Shown here: piece after piece, positions 1 through 7,269 of the stretch
Numbering within the stretch: position 1 is the stretch's first letter
How the letters are laid out: each line of letters starts with the position of its first letter
Origin: Allomesorhizobium camelthorni
Lineage (GTDB): Bacteria; Pseudomonadota; Alphaproteobacteria; Rhizobiales; Rhizobiaceae
Direction: 5' to 3'
Assembly: GCF_011045125.1 (NCBI RefSeq)
Contig: NZ_JAAKZF010000010.1
Span: forward strand, 69,501 to 133,500
Length of the DNA: 64,000 nucleotides
Notes under the pieces: model-generated
Told to the model about the DNA's origin: nothing
Database searches by the model: none
The model's input: only the letters and a program-made list of their open reading frames with translations
Program-made: the position numbers and the translations under genes

Positions 1-461
1 CCGACGCTAAAATGCTGCCCGCTTTCGATATCGCCCGCGTAATTTACCGTGACCGTCATCGAGACAGCGCGCACCGCAGCGTTAGCCGCGGCAACCACGT
101 CGATAACCGTGCCGACATAGCCTGTGTCGTCATCGAAGTAGGCGTCGTCGGAATGCGGAACCTCATCGTAAAGGCCAGCCGCTACGGCGCCTGCTGGTAC
201 AGGTTGGTAGGCGCGGCAAATTGGTATGTTTATTGGATTGAGTTGGCCTTCCAAAAGGTTGGCGATGGCGCGGAACGCCAACACTTCAGCGCGGCTCCTT
301 ATAATAATTCCGCCGAGTGTAATTTTAAACAGGCCGGCATCCGACGAAACAACCTGCGAAAAGCCAGAAACAGACGCTGGCCCGCGAAGAGATCGGGGCG
401 AGACGTCCACAGAAATGTCGCGGGCGCGCAGTACGTGAATCGGCCAAAGCAGTGTGGCCAT
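1..461 (-). CDS. Phage tail protein, partial (runs off window start)
   Basis: An open frame starts with ATG at 461 and stays open for about 153 codons to the window edge. The start lies 1 base from the tape measure stop codon (TAA at 462-464), so the two genes are translationally adjacent. The protein begins MATLLWPIHVLRARDIS and includes a conserved-looking stretch ending LYDEVPHSDDAYFDDD. Its place directly after the tape measure gene fits a distal tail or tail-tip component. I recognise the position and general look from rhizobial siphoviruses but no named domain, so the function is inference. Confidence 0.7.
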   Translation of the reverse strand, partial: MATLLWPIHVLRARDISVDVSPRSLRGPASVSGFSQVVSSDAGLFKITLGGIIIRSRAEVLAFRAIANLLEGQLNPINIPICRAYQPVPAGAVAAGLYDEVPHSDDAYFDDDTGYVGTVIDVVAAANAAVRAVSMTVTVNYAGDIESGQHFSV

Positions 462-2963
462 TTACAACTCCCTCGCCTGCGCTTGCGCCATCCGCCCGCC
501 GAACGACCGATTCATCTGCTTGTCGTAAGTCGCCAAGCCCTGCCGCGTGGTCTGCGTAGCCGTCCTCTGGCTTACCGATTCAACGAACGGCATAAGATTG
601 CCGTTGTTGTCTGCCGATACGCCGACCGTTACGTGGACGGCTTGCGGAGCAGCGGCGGAACTACCCTTCGGAATGACGACTTCACCCTTCTGCAGGATCG
701 CGGGCACCTCGCCTGGCATAAGCCCTGCAACGCCGCCCTGGTGATAACGCCGTGCGCCCGCAAACACCGATGGGGAGACCGCGCGGCCGTGCCCATAGCC
801 GTCCTGCCCAGCCACGCCGCCATTGTGCAAAATGCCGGGGATGATCGCGCCCCCGAAGAGGCCGCCACCTCCTCCGAACAGACCGCCGCCGCCACCGCCG
901 AACAACGCATTCAGGCCGACATCGAGCAGCTTGTCGCCTACCTTCTGCAGCGCATTGGCGAACGCCTCCGATGCGTCCTTGCCTTCCCGAAGGTCTTGGA
1001 TAAAGCCGCCGAGCAAATCCTTGCTGAACTCGCTGAATTCCACCGCCGCCTGCGCCGCTCGCTCCTGGCTGGCCCGCAACTGATCTGCACTGGCCGAAGC
1101 CCTTGCATAGTTTCCGGCCAGTTGGTCGATTTGAGCGGCAAGGGCCGGCGTTACCTCAACACCGGCTTTCTTGGCATCGTTGAGGAGATGCTGCTTGATG
1201 CGCGCCTTTTCGACCTCGAATCCATAGTCCTCGATCAGAGGATTTAGCCGGCCCTGCGCTTCGATCTCGGCATTGATCAGATCTATGCGCGCCTGAATCT
1301 GCTGGGTGCTACCGGCGAAGATATCGGCCGGAGTCCGCTTCTCTCGCGCCGTCCTCGTCGATGTCGATGCGCTGGCGCGGCGTTCCGCATAGGAGATGGC
1401 ATCGTCGACCGTTCGGCCGCCGCCGAGAATGGTTGGGTTGGCATTGATCGACGCCTGCGAAATCAGACCGGCGAGAGGCGTTCCAGGTGCGGCTCGAAGA
1501 ACCTTTGCGGCATCGCCCGCGCCGAGGAAATGCGAGAGCTGCAGCGCAGCCTCGTTGACCGAGACGCCGGCCCGCTGAAGCACCGCCGCGTTTTCCTTGG
1601 CATACGCCCTGATCAGAGAACGGCTAACGTCCGCGTCCTTGCGAAGCTCAAGGATCGCATCGCGACCCATGGTCTGAGCGCGTTCGGGAAAATGGCGCCG
1701 GAACAGTTCGAGCCAAGTCGATTTTAGGAATTGGCCAACCCCCGTCGCCGAGGAATCGCGATTTTTGGCGTTCGGGTCGCCCCCGCTTTCCGCCTTGATC
1801 ACACGGTCGACGAAGCTGTCGATCGCGCCACTTGCCCGTTCGAGATCCCGCTCGAACTGCGAAGGTGTGTTGGAGGCCCGGAAATCCTGCAACTGGCCCG
1901 GGTTGAGGAATTGCCCGCCGCCGCTTGTGATCGGGCCGAGGCCTCCCAGCGTTCCGAGCGGCGTCCGCTGGAAGAAATCGCGGATAGCGTTCTCAGCACG
2001 AAGCTGGTTCGCCGCGTCAATGGCGCGCTCAAGCTCATCCGCAATCTGGCCGATGCTATCAGCCATGTCCTTTGCGGCGGGAATGCCGGTATTCTTGAAC
2101 AGATCGTTGAGCGCAGCCTGAACCTGACGCAGCCGTTCGAACTTGGCGTTGCCAGCCTCGACCTCTTCGAAGAGTGTGTTGAATACCTTCTGCAGCTTCA
2201 GGATATCAGTGTCTTCGGTCCCCGCCTGCTGGAGGTCGACGACAAGCCGGCCGATCTCTCCGCGAACGTCCTTAATGATCTCCCGGATCTTCTCGTATTC
2301 GCCCTGCGCGACAGCCTCGACCGCGGTGGTAATCTCCGTCTCTTCCTGAAGCCGCTTGCGCTCGTCATTGTATTTTTTCAGCGCGGGGAGTGCATCGCCC
2401 CACTTCTGGGCGACCTTATCGATCAGCTCGGCCTCTTCCTTCAGAGCCTTTGCCATATCCTTGCTGTCGCCAAGGAACGAAGTGACGTATTGGACCGCCG
2501 CACCGCCGAGGCCAATGATGGCGATCGTCGCCAGCGACACCGGGTTAATCAGCGAAGCGAATGCTCCGCCAAGAGCAGCCACTGCGCCACGCGCGCCGCC
2601 TTGCCCGAGCACCTGGTTGATCTGCGTGCCCTGTTGGAGAGCTATCAGGAATGGCGACTGGCCGCCGGCAAGCTGCACGCCGATATCGTTGATCTGCGCG
2701 GCCAGGTTGCCGGTCTGAAGGCTCGACACCTTCATCGCCTGACCAAACTTGGCAGCGCTCTGCGAGCCTTTCGAAAACGCCCGGTTGCCGTTGTCCGCTA
2801 TCTTGTCGAAGGCTTTGCCGCCGACGTCGCCCATGCTGTCGAACTGCTGCTGAATGACAGCAGTCGTCTTCGCCGTGTCGCCAGTCAAACGCGAAAGCGC
2901 GCGCTGCATCTGGCGCACGTCTGCCGAAATGCTTAGAACAAGATCTTCAGTATCGCCGGCCAT
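462..2963 (-). CDS. Tail tape measure protein with embedded lytic transglycosylase domain
   Basis: This 833-residue protein sets tail length and is ejected with the DNA. The N-terminal third is helical and alanine/glutamine-rich, a hydrophobic segment lies at about residues 139-162, and the C-terminal part holds glycine-rich runs (GGGGGGLFGG). Around residues 380-540 a goose-type or SLT-like transglycosylase module is visible: AESGGDPNAKN, with Glu at about 392 as the probable catalytic acid, then SSATGVGQF. Such domains open peptidoglycan during infection. The ATG at 2963 (MAGDTEDLVLS) is preferred over an upstream in-frame start that would overlap the plus-strand gene at 2977. Confidence 0.9.
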   Translation of the reverse strand: MAGDTEDLVLSISADVRQMQRALSRLTGDTAKTTAVIQQQFDSMGDVGGKAFDKIADNGNRAFSKGSQSAAKFGQAMKVSSLQTGNLAAQINDIGVQLAGGQSPFLIALQQGTQINQVLGQGGARGAVAALGGAFASLINPVSLATIAIIGLGGAAVQYVTSFLGDSKDMAKALKEEAELIDKVAQKWGDALPALKKYNDERKRLQEETEITTAVEAVAQGEYEKIREIIKDVRGEIGRLVVDLQQAGTEDTDILKLQKVFNTLFEEVEAGNAKFERLRQVQAALNDLFKNTGIPAAKDMADSIGQIADELERAIDAANQLRAENAIRDFFQRTPLGTLGGLGPITSGGGQFLNPGQLQDFRASNTPSQFERDLERASGAIDSFVDRVIKAESGGDPNAKNRDSSATGVGQFLKSTWLELFRRHFPERAQTMGRDAILELRKDADVSRSLIRAYAKENAAVLQRAGVSVNEAALQLSHFLGAGDAAKVLRAAPGTPLAGLISQASINANPTILGGGRTVDDAISYAERRASASTSTRTAREKRTPADIFAGSTQQIQARIDLINAEIEAQGRLNPLIEDYGFEVEKARIKQHLLNDAKKAGVEVTPALAAQIDQLAGNYARASASADQLRASQERAAQAAVEFSEFSKDLLGGFIQDLREGKDASEAFANALQKVGDKLLDVGLNALFGGGGGGLFGGGGGLFGGAIIPGILHNGGVAGQDGYGHGRAVSPSVFAGARRYHQGGVAGLMPGEVPAILQKGEVVIPKGSSAAAPQAVHVTVGVSADNNGNLMPFVESVSQRTATQTTRQGLATYDKQMNRSFGGRMAQAQAREL

Positions 2964-2976
2964 GGGGGGTCTCGCT

Positions 2977-3300
2977 ATGCGCGCATTGGTAGCAATCACG
3001 TGTGTGATGGTGATCGCAGCAGTCACTTATTTTTTCTGGGGCGAGTATCGCGCCTACGAAGCGCAGCAAGCCGCCGAACAAGCACGAGTCCGGCAAATCG
3101 TCCGCGACACCACCGTAGGGCGGGCATCAGAACTGGCGAGGTCGGGAACTTGCACCGCCCTCGCCACACGCCTGGTGGATACCTCCGGCCACATCAGCAA
3201 GGGCGACAGGTTGGATGCGCGTACATGCGCTATCCACGCAGATCTGGGAGCCTATGAGCGCAACACGTTCGATCGCTTCAAGGCGCAGATCGCCGAGTAG
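2977..3300 (+). CDS. Small single-pass membrane protein on the opposite strand (moron-like)
   Basis: A 107-residue protein, starting MRALVAITCVMVIAAVTYFFWG, with one N-terminal membrane segment followed by a charged, Gln/Ala-rich soluble domain holding two cysteines. It fills the gap between the tail chaperone and the tape measure gene but is read in the opposite direction; its TAG stop abuts the stop of the frameshifted chaperone (3301-3303). A G-rich stretch lies 5 bases before the ATG. No credible minus-strand gene occupies this gap. Function is unknown; the placement suggests an independently expressed accessory gene of the lysogen. Confidence 0.65.
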   Translation: MRALVAITCVMVIAAVTYFFWGEYRAYEAQQAAEQARVRQIVRDTTVGRASELARSGTCTALATRLVDTSGHISKGDRLDARTCAIHADLGAYERNTFDRFKAQIAE

Positions 3301-3546
3301 CTACTTGCTTTGAAGCCAATCCCAGAGCTCGTCCTGCTCGCTGCCAGACAATCTCTTGTCGCCGTCGGGGTCATTCGCTCGCGCATGGCCATCAAGGGCG
3401 GCCATGTACTGCCAGACGCTCATCCGGCCGACTTCTTGCGGCGTGAAGCCGAGGATGGCTCCGTTCCCGTAGATGGCGGCAAATCGGAGTTTTCCGTTGG
3501 GGAGAGGGACTTCTCCTCCTCCGGACTTGCCGCCTCGGATTTTTTT
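3301..3546 (-). CDS. T extension of tail assembly chaperone, reached by -1 frameshift
   Basis: From the seven-A run at 3540-3546, the -1 frame is open without a stop down to TAG at 3301-3303 and adds 79 residues to the first 111 of the chaperone, giving a fusion of about 190 residues. The extension carries GFTPQEVGRMSVWQYMAALD, typical of the phage tail assembly chaperone domain that binds tape measure. It has no good start codon or ribosome site of its own. The arrangement copies lambda G/GT. The frame and absence of stops are read directly; frameshifting itself is inference. Confidence 0.8.
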   Translation of the reverse strand, partial: KKIRGGKSGGGEVPLPNGKLRFAAIYGNGAILGFTPQEVGRMSVWQYMAALDGHARANDPDGDKRLSGSEQDELWDWLQSK

Positions 3547-3872
3547 CCGACTTCATCCTCGTCGGATGCCCCCAGAAGCCCCGCGCCCAGCACGCGCTGC
3601 GCGACGACGAGGTTTTCCAGAGGCGGCCGGCCTTCGACGTAGGACCGCGTGAGCTTGAGCGCCGCGATCGGTTCCATGCCGCCGCCGATCAGGCCAAGCC
3701 GGATCGTCGAGGCGATGTCCTGAACAAGCCACCGGCCAGTGAGGAGTCTGTCGAGGATCACATACGGGCCGGTGTCGCGCTCCTCCTGGAGCTTCTCAAT
3801 TTCGCCCCATGCGAGGCGAAAATGATAAGTGTCATCCGCGAAGTCGAGCGTGACTGAAGCGTCGCGGCTCAT
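3420..3872 (-). CDS. Tail assembly chaperone (G-type, gene transfer agent TAC family)
   Basis: The 150-residue product has the look of the GTA/phage TAC_11 family: a folded N-terminal domain (YHFRLAWGEIEKLQEE, LTRSYVEGRPP, VVAQRVLGAGL) followed by an acidic, serine-rich tail. It lies exactly where lambda gpG lies, between tail tube and tape measure. The ATG at 3872 overlaps the tail tube stop (TAATG). After residue 111 the reading frame passes a seven-A slippery run, and I read the segment after it as the short product of a programmed frameshift pair; see the entry at 3301-3546. Confidence 0.8.
   Translation of the reverse strand: MSRDASVTLDFADDTYHFRLAWGEIEKLQEERDTGPYVILDRLLTGRWLVQDIASTIRLGLIGGGMEPIAALKLTRSYVEGRPPLENLVVAQRVLGAGLLGASDEDEVGKKSEAASPEEEKSLSPTENSDLPPSTGTEPSSASRRKKSAG
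3540..3546 (-). promoter_or_regulatory. Slippery heptamer A AAA AAA for -1 frameshifting
   Basis: On the minus strand the zero-frame codons are GGA AAA AAA TCC, so the site is A AAA AAA, a classic bacterial -1 slippery sequence related to the dnaX site. A slip here moves ribosomes from the chaperone frame into the open -1 frame encoding the tail-binding extension. A purine-rich GGAGGAGGAG stretch lies about 16 bases downstream. Confidence 0.75.
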
Positions 3873-4306
3873 TAGGTCACCACGCGCGTCATGACGCCGT
3901 CTGACTGGAGCGAAACCGAGGCGGTTGCCCGCTGGGCGTTCTGTGCGCCGACGTCAAAGTTCTCGACGTGCATGCTGCCAGTCCAGGTGATCGTCTTGGC
4001 GGGAAACTCCCACTCGACCTTGACGGCAACAGAGTCCACATCCTCCCAAGCGTCGAGCCACGTCTCGACGGATTCGGACGCAAGAACGCCTTCTCCGCTT
4101 ACGGACATGGAGAGCGACACCGCATCGCGACCAAGCCAGTCGACCGAGTCCGGATCGTCACAGTCGGGAATCTGGAAATCGTTCAGCGCCTTGTTGAGAG
4201 TGATTGATTTCGATGTGAAACCGCACGGCGCGGTGTATGTTCCGCCACCCGTCAGGTCGAGTAGGACGCGGACTTTGCCGCCTTTTATGGTCGTCGGCTG
4301 TGCCAA
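3872..4306 (-). CDS. Phage major tail tube protein
   Basis: About 144 residues, beta-rich, containing KVRVLLDLTGGGTYTAPCGF near the N-terminus, WLDAWEDVDSVAVKVEWEFP in the middle and a C-terminal VSLQSDGVMTRVVT. Size and order (after the tail completion gene, before the chaperone) match tail tube proteins of rhizobial siphoviruses. I chose the TTG at 4306 because AAGGAG lies 8 bases upstream; a TTG at 4342 is also in frame but sits inside the terminator hairpin at 4328-4351. Its own ribosome site after a terminator fits high, separate expression of a major structural protein. Confidence 0.8.
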   Translation of the reverse strand: MAQPTTIKGGKVRVLLDLTGGGTYTAPCGFTSKSITLNKALNDFQIPDCDDPDSVDWLGRDAVSLSMSVSGEGVLASESVETWLDAWEDVDSVAVKVEWEFPAKTITWTGSMHVENFDVGAQNAQRATASVSLQSDGVMTRVVT

Positions 4307-4327
4307 TGTCGTGGCTCCTTCAAAATG

Positions 4328-4351
4328 AAAAAGCCCGCACAATGGCGGGCT
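4328..4351 (-). terminator. Rho-independent terminator before the tail tube gene
   Basis: On the minus strand a 7-bp GC stem (AGCCCGC / GCGGGCT) with a 6-base loop is followed by TTTTT. It lies between the tail completion gene and the tail tube gene and would attenuate transcription coming from the head genes. Confidence 0.8.
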
Positions 4352-4377
4352 GTTGGTGGGTACGTTCTAGGTGAGGG

Positions 4378-4800
4378 TTACGGCTGCTCTACGAAGGCTT
4401 CGAAGGTGAGGACCGCGTGACTGGAGAGGCCGTCGGGATCACGGAAAGTCCGGTTCTCTCGGCACTCAAAGTAGACGAGCGCATTGGCGCTTAAGGCGAA
4501 TTCGGCATCCGATAACGCAGCCCGCACAGCATCAGCTAGGTCGTGGACTTGCGGAAACCCAACACTCCTAGACCAGCAATCTATGTCGACGAATATCTGG
4601 AAGCCGTTGATGCAATCAGCGTCGTCCGAAATCTCCTGCCAATTGGCTATTCCAACAAACGGGAAGGTCGCGGAAACGTCGCCCGTCGTCGACCGCGGAA
4701 CATGGTCGTAGATGCGCTGTTCGACCAACGCAGCCACAGTCGCGTCCGCCTTTAGGCGCGAGACGATCGCGCCCTGCAGTTCTTTGGCTGGCGAGGTCAT
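4378..4800 (-). CDS. Tail completion protein, DUF3168 (gp17-like)
   Basis: 140 residues beginning MTSPAKELQGAIVSRLKAD, with RIYDHVPRS, FPFVGIANWQEISDDA and a C-terminal LTFEAFVEQ, the usual pattern of the DUF3168 family (SPP1 gp17-like). These proteins cap the tail tube at the head-tail joint. Its ATG overlaps the end of the gp10-like gene (4797-4800), so the two are translationally coupled. A terminator follows it. Confidence 0.85.
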   Translation of the reverse strand: MTSPAKELQGAIVSRLKADATVAALVEQRIYDHVPRSTTGDVSATFPFVGIANWQEISDDADCINGFQIFVDIDCWSRSVGFPQVHDLADAVRAALSDAEFALSANALVYFECRENRTFRDPDGLSSHAVLTFEAFVEQP

Positions 4801-5255
4801 TTGTTACGAACCCTGCGAACGGCCTTGCTAACTGCACCCGCCATCATGCGGCGAAGGCGCTTTCGAAACGCCCTATAGGTCGGGAAGATGTGCGGAATGG
4901 CTGGACCAGCACCGACAGACTTGCCCGATTTGTGAAACCGCTCGGCGGTGCCGAATTCGAGCAGATGCCAAAGCGGGCTCGCGAAAATCCCGGTCGCGTT
5001 CGGATCCTTAGTTTGACCCTTTGCGCCTTTCCTCGGCTTCGCTACCTCCCGACCGGCAATGCGTTCGCCTTTGATACTGGCAGCATATTGCCCGCCGCCA
5101 GGCTCTCCTACGGGCGCCCTTGGGCGGATGCGCTCCGCCAGTTCCTGCGCGCCCTCAAGCTGGGCCTTGGCAAGCTCCTTCTCGGCTTCGGGAACCAATT
5201 GCCGCAATCGACGCATGACCGCATCACGGCCCTCAATTTTAGTTTTGATGCGCAT
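4797..5255 (-). CDS. HK97 gp10-family head-tail protein
   Basis: 152 residues, strongly basic, beginning MRIKTKIEGRDAVMRRLRQL. It shows the HK97 gp10 family hallmarks: an N-terminal helix, RPRAPVGEPGG, then PLWHLLEFGT and a C-terminal basic helix after GPAIPHIFP. The family forms part of the head-tail connector. The ATG at 5255 overlaps the end of the upstream 58-codon gene by 17 bases. Confidence 0.88.
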   Translation of the reverse strand: MRIKTKIEGRDAVMRRLRQLVPEAEKELAKAQLEGAQELAERIRPRAPVGEPGGGQYAASIKGERIAGREVAKPRKGAKGQTKDPNATGIFASPLWHLLEFGTAERFHKSGKSVGAGPAIPHIFPTYRAFRKRLRRMMAGAVSKAVRRVRNK

Positions 5256-5415
5256 CGGATTTCTTCGACTTCGAGAAACGAACGGCCTTGGCTGCCTTCA
5301 CTGCTTTCGCGGCGCAGAGCGTGGTTACGTTCACCTCCTGGCCGGCGCGGTAGGCGATGGTTACCTGCGGACACGGCTTCCAATCGAAATCCGTGGTGAA
5401 GCGAACCCAAGGCAT
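5239..5415 (-). CDS. Small phage protein of the connector operon (58 aa)
   Basis: An ATG at 5415 overlaps the stop of the head closure gene (ATGA) and opens 58 codons ending at TAA 5239-5241. The product starts MPWVRFTTDFDWKPCPQVTIAY and ends in a lysine-rich tail (KAVRFSKSKKSD). Position and coupling on both sides support a real gene. No function is recognised; small proteins of this kind are frequent between head closure and gp10 genes in rhizobial phages. Confidence 0.7.
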   Translation of the reverse strand: MPWVRFTTDFDWKPCPQVTIAYRAGQEVNVTTLCAAKAVKAAKAVRFSKSKKSDAHQN

Positions 5416-5765
5416 CAAGCCGCAACTCCTTTTTCAACCAGGAGCGAGATCCATGCGCGATCGGTTTCATGCGTCACATCGCGAATGGCAAAGGCGGAAC
5501 CATTGCGAGTATCGACCAGCCGCCAATCGGAGGTGATCTGCCTTGTGGCCGAAGATGCCCGTACGGAGACGATCATCGGGTGACGGTTTTCGAGGCGCGC
5601 GGCAATCACGCCCTCGCCTCCCCGCAAGTGTTGGTAAGCAGCGCTGACGGTGAACTGGGTCTCGAAGTCGCCGCTGACCGTGTTGCCGTAACCATCGTCG
5701 ACTTCGGTTCGCTTCTGGCAGTCGACTCGATATTTGAGGCTGCCCGCGGCTGGCTTCTTCGCCAT
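5415..5765 (-). CDS. Phage head closure / head-tail adaptor protein
   Basis: 116 residues from ATG 5765 (MAKKPAAGSLKYRVDCQKR). The sequence has the pattern of the SPP1 gp16-like head-tail joining family: an N-terminal strand with VDCQKRTEVDDGYGN, a central SAAYQHLRGGEGVIAARL and C-terminal WRLVDTRNGSAFAIRDV. It closes the portal after packaging. Upstream in-frame starts overlap the preceding gene and look non-coding there. The stop overlaps the next start (ATGA). Confidence 0.82.
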   Translation of the reverse strand: MAKKPAAGSLKYRVDCQKRTEVDDGYGNTVSGDFETQFTVSAAYQHLRGGEGVIAARLENRHPMIVSVRASSATRQITSDWRLVDTRNGSAFAIRDVTHETDRAWISLLVEKGVAA

Positions 5766-5769
5766 GGTA

Positions 5770-6183
5770 CTAGAGCGCGACGCCCGGGTACTGGATATCG
5801 AGCGCGAGAACCGATGTGCTCTTGGCCAGTCCAAGCAGACAGACGTAATCGCCCGCCAGGATGTCGGCACGGGGGCAAATCCCTCCTGGCACCGCCGAGA
5901 GGTAATAGTCCGTACCGGCGGTTAGCGTGCCACCGATCGTGATGTCGCTGCCAGGACGCGCAATCGTGAGGGGCTGGTTCGCCGCCGCGCCGTTCAGCGC
6001 AATGCCGCGTGGCTGACGCACTTCCGCCGTAGCGGAATCGTTGTCAGCCAGCATGTATTTGCCTGTTGCGCTGGCGCGGTAAACGGCTTGACCTGCCGTT
6101 ATCGCCTCGCCTGCCGTGCCGGCCTCTTTTGTGCCATTGCTGCCTGCGACGACATTCGCCGCGTTGATGATGATATCGGCCAC
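5770..6183 (-). CDS. Capsid decoration-like protein, DUF2190 type
   Basis: 137 residues with a GTG start at 6183 and GGGAGG 9 bases upstream. The product is small-residue-rich, with an AGEAITAGQAVYR segment, RGIALNGAAANQPLTI and a C-terminal YVCLLGLAKSTSVLALDI. This is the general pattern of DUF2190 / RecA-like decoration proteins, which stabilise capsids. It ends 4 bases before the head closure start. The family call is by pattern recognition, so moderate. Confidence 0.65.
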   Translation of the reverse strand: MADIIINAANVVAGSNGTKEAGTAGEAITAGQAVYRASATGKYMLADNDSATAEVRQPRGIALNGAAANQPLTIARPGSDITIGGTLTAGTDYYLSAVPGGICPRADILAGDYVCLLGLAKSTSVLALDIQYPGVAL

Positions 6184-6254
6184 CGTTGGCCTCCCTTTTG
6201 TTTGTTGGCACCAAACGAGGTGCCATGCGTTGCCGCTCGAAAGGAGCGCGCGCG

Positions 6255-6440
6255 ATGAGTAAAATTCCGAAGCAACGTCAGGGTGGCACCGCTGTAGGCG
6301 ATGAAGACCCTGACGATAGCCCCATGGACGGACGTCATATGCCTACCGGCCCGGCGCAGCCTTTCGACGTCGATCATCTCGAAAGCGAAAAGCGAAAACC
6401 CGGAGAGAAGCCGGCCATTGCACCCAAGAAGGGCGGCTAG
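6255..6440 (+). CDS. Small charged protein on the opposite strand (61 aa)
   Basis: ATG at 6255 with a strong AAGGAG 8 bases before it opens 61 codons. The product, MSKIPKQRQGGTAVGDEDPDD and so on, is hydrophilic, proline-rich and probably disordered, ending APKKGG. It lies between the connector gene (ends 6444) and the decoration-like gene (starts 6183), on the opposite strand to both. The ribosome site is better than those of most neighbours. Function unknown. Confidence 0.6.
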   Translation: MSKIPKQRQGGTAVGDEDPDDSPMDGRHMPTGPAQPFDVDHLESEKRKPGEKPAIAPKKGG

Positions 6441-6443
6441 GGC

Positions 6444-7031
6444 TTACGAGGCTACATGCCCTCGGGCATGTTCATTTAAAATCCACTCAACGCCGAGCGG
6501 TAGCTCGTGGGCGCTCTCGGCAACAACCGCTTCGCGGTTCTCGTAGCGATGGGCCACTATCAGGCAAACGGCGTCGATCAAGTCCTGCTCAACATTCGCG
6601 GCTTCGGTCTCGCCTAATCTGTAATCGATCTTAACGGCGCCGATCACGTGTCGAGTTGACGGCCACGCAGTGCCGTAAGCCGGCGCGATACGGACCGGCT
6701 CGCTATCGAGGTCGAAGCGATAATCGGCGCTGTCTAGCGTCTGCGTAGCGCCCTCCGCATCCACGTACGTGATGGCCGCAATGCTCTTGATCGGCGCACC
6801 AGGGAGTATGATCACACAAGGAAAGCAGTCCATGGACTTGCGCCACGTCTGCTCCATAAGGGCGCAGCCGATGCCGGAAGGACCATCCACGCGTGCGATG
6901 GCGCCCTTGATCAGATCGGCAAGAAGGCCGTCGTCGTCATTGTGGTCGATCCGCAGGCGGGCCTTCAGCCTTGCTAGCGTGATCAGTTCGCCCGTGGGCC
7001 TTGTGACGACGGAAACCCCGGTCCACATCAC
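6444..7031 (-). CDS. Head-tail connector, HK97 gp6-like
   Basis: 195 residues, with the typical N-terminal VTRPTGELITLARLKARLRIDHNDDDGLLADLIKGA of gp6-like connectors (DUF3199/phiE125 gp8 type), a central beta part and a helical C-terminus (DLIDAVCLIVAHRYENREAVV). These proteins form the ring below the portal. The gene starts at 7031, overlapping the stop of the preceding small gene at 7028. Confidence 0.88.
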   Translation of the reverse strand: MMWTGVSVVTRPTGELITLARLKARLRIDHNDDDGLLADLIKGAIARVDGPSGIGCALMEQTWRKSMDCFPCVIILPGAPIKSIAAITYVDAEGATQTLDSADYRFDLDSEPVRIAPAYGTAWPSTRHVIGAVKIDYRLGETEAANVEQDLIDAVCLIVAHRYENREAVVAESAHELPLGVEWILNEHARGHVAS

Positions 7032-7204
7032 TTACCCTTCTTAGCCGCGACTTCCGTCGCCAGTCGGGCTTCGCGCACAGGCACGGCCTGCGGAGGCTGT
7101 GCTTCGAACATGCGCTTTGCCTCGGCCTCCCCCACGTCGATTTCATCGCCGGGGGCGAATGCGCCGGCAGGTCCACAGCGCGACACAAGGAGCTTGATTT
7201 TCAT
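7028..7204 (-). CDS. Small phage head-region protein (58 aa)
   Basis: From ATG 7204, with GGAGG 7 bases upstream, the gene encodes MKIKLLVSRCGPAGAFAPGDE followed by a helical, basic end (ATEVAAKKGK). It lies between the capsid and connector genes and overlaps the next start. Small proteins of this sort are common at this place; the function is unknown. Confidence 0.75.
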   Translation of the reverse strand: MKIKLLVSRCGPAGAFAPGDEIDVGEAEAKRMFEAQPPQAVPVREARLATEVAAKKGK

Positions 7205-7269
7205 TAGTTTGCCTCCGCCGTAATATACGAGCGGGCGACCGAAGCCGCCCGCCACATTGCAAAGCCGAA

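Noticed and set aside
12-1247. Long plus-strand open frame (411 codons) opposite the tape measure gene
   Set aside because: It is antisense to a well-supported tail gene, has arginine- and leucine-rich low-information composition, and no ribosome site or domain.
1731-2936. Second long plus-strand frame (401 codons) opposite the tape measure gene
   Set aside because: Same reasons; long antisense frames are common opposite GC-rich genes.
4307-4342. Longer N-terminus for the tail tube protein starting at TTG 4342
   Set aside because: That codon is within a terminator hairpin, while the TTG at 4306 has AAGGAG at proper spacing.
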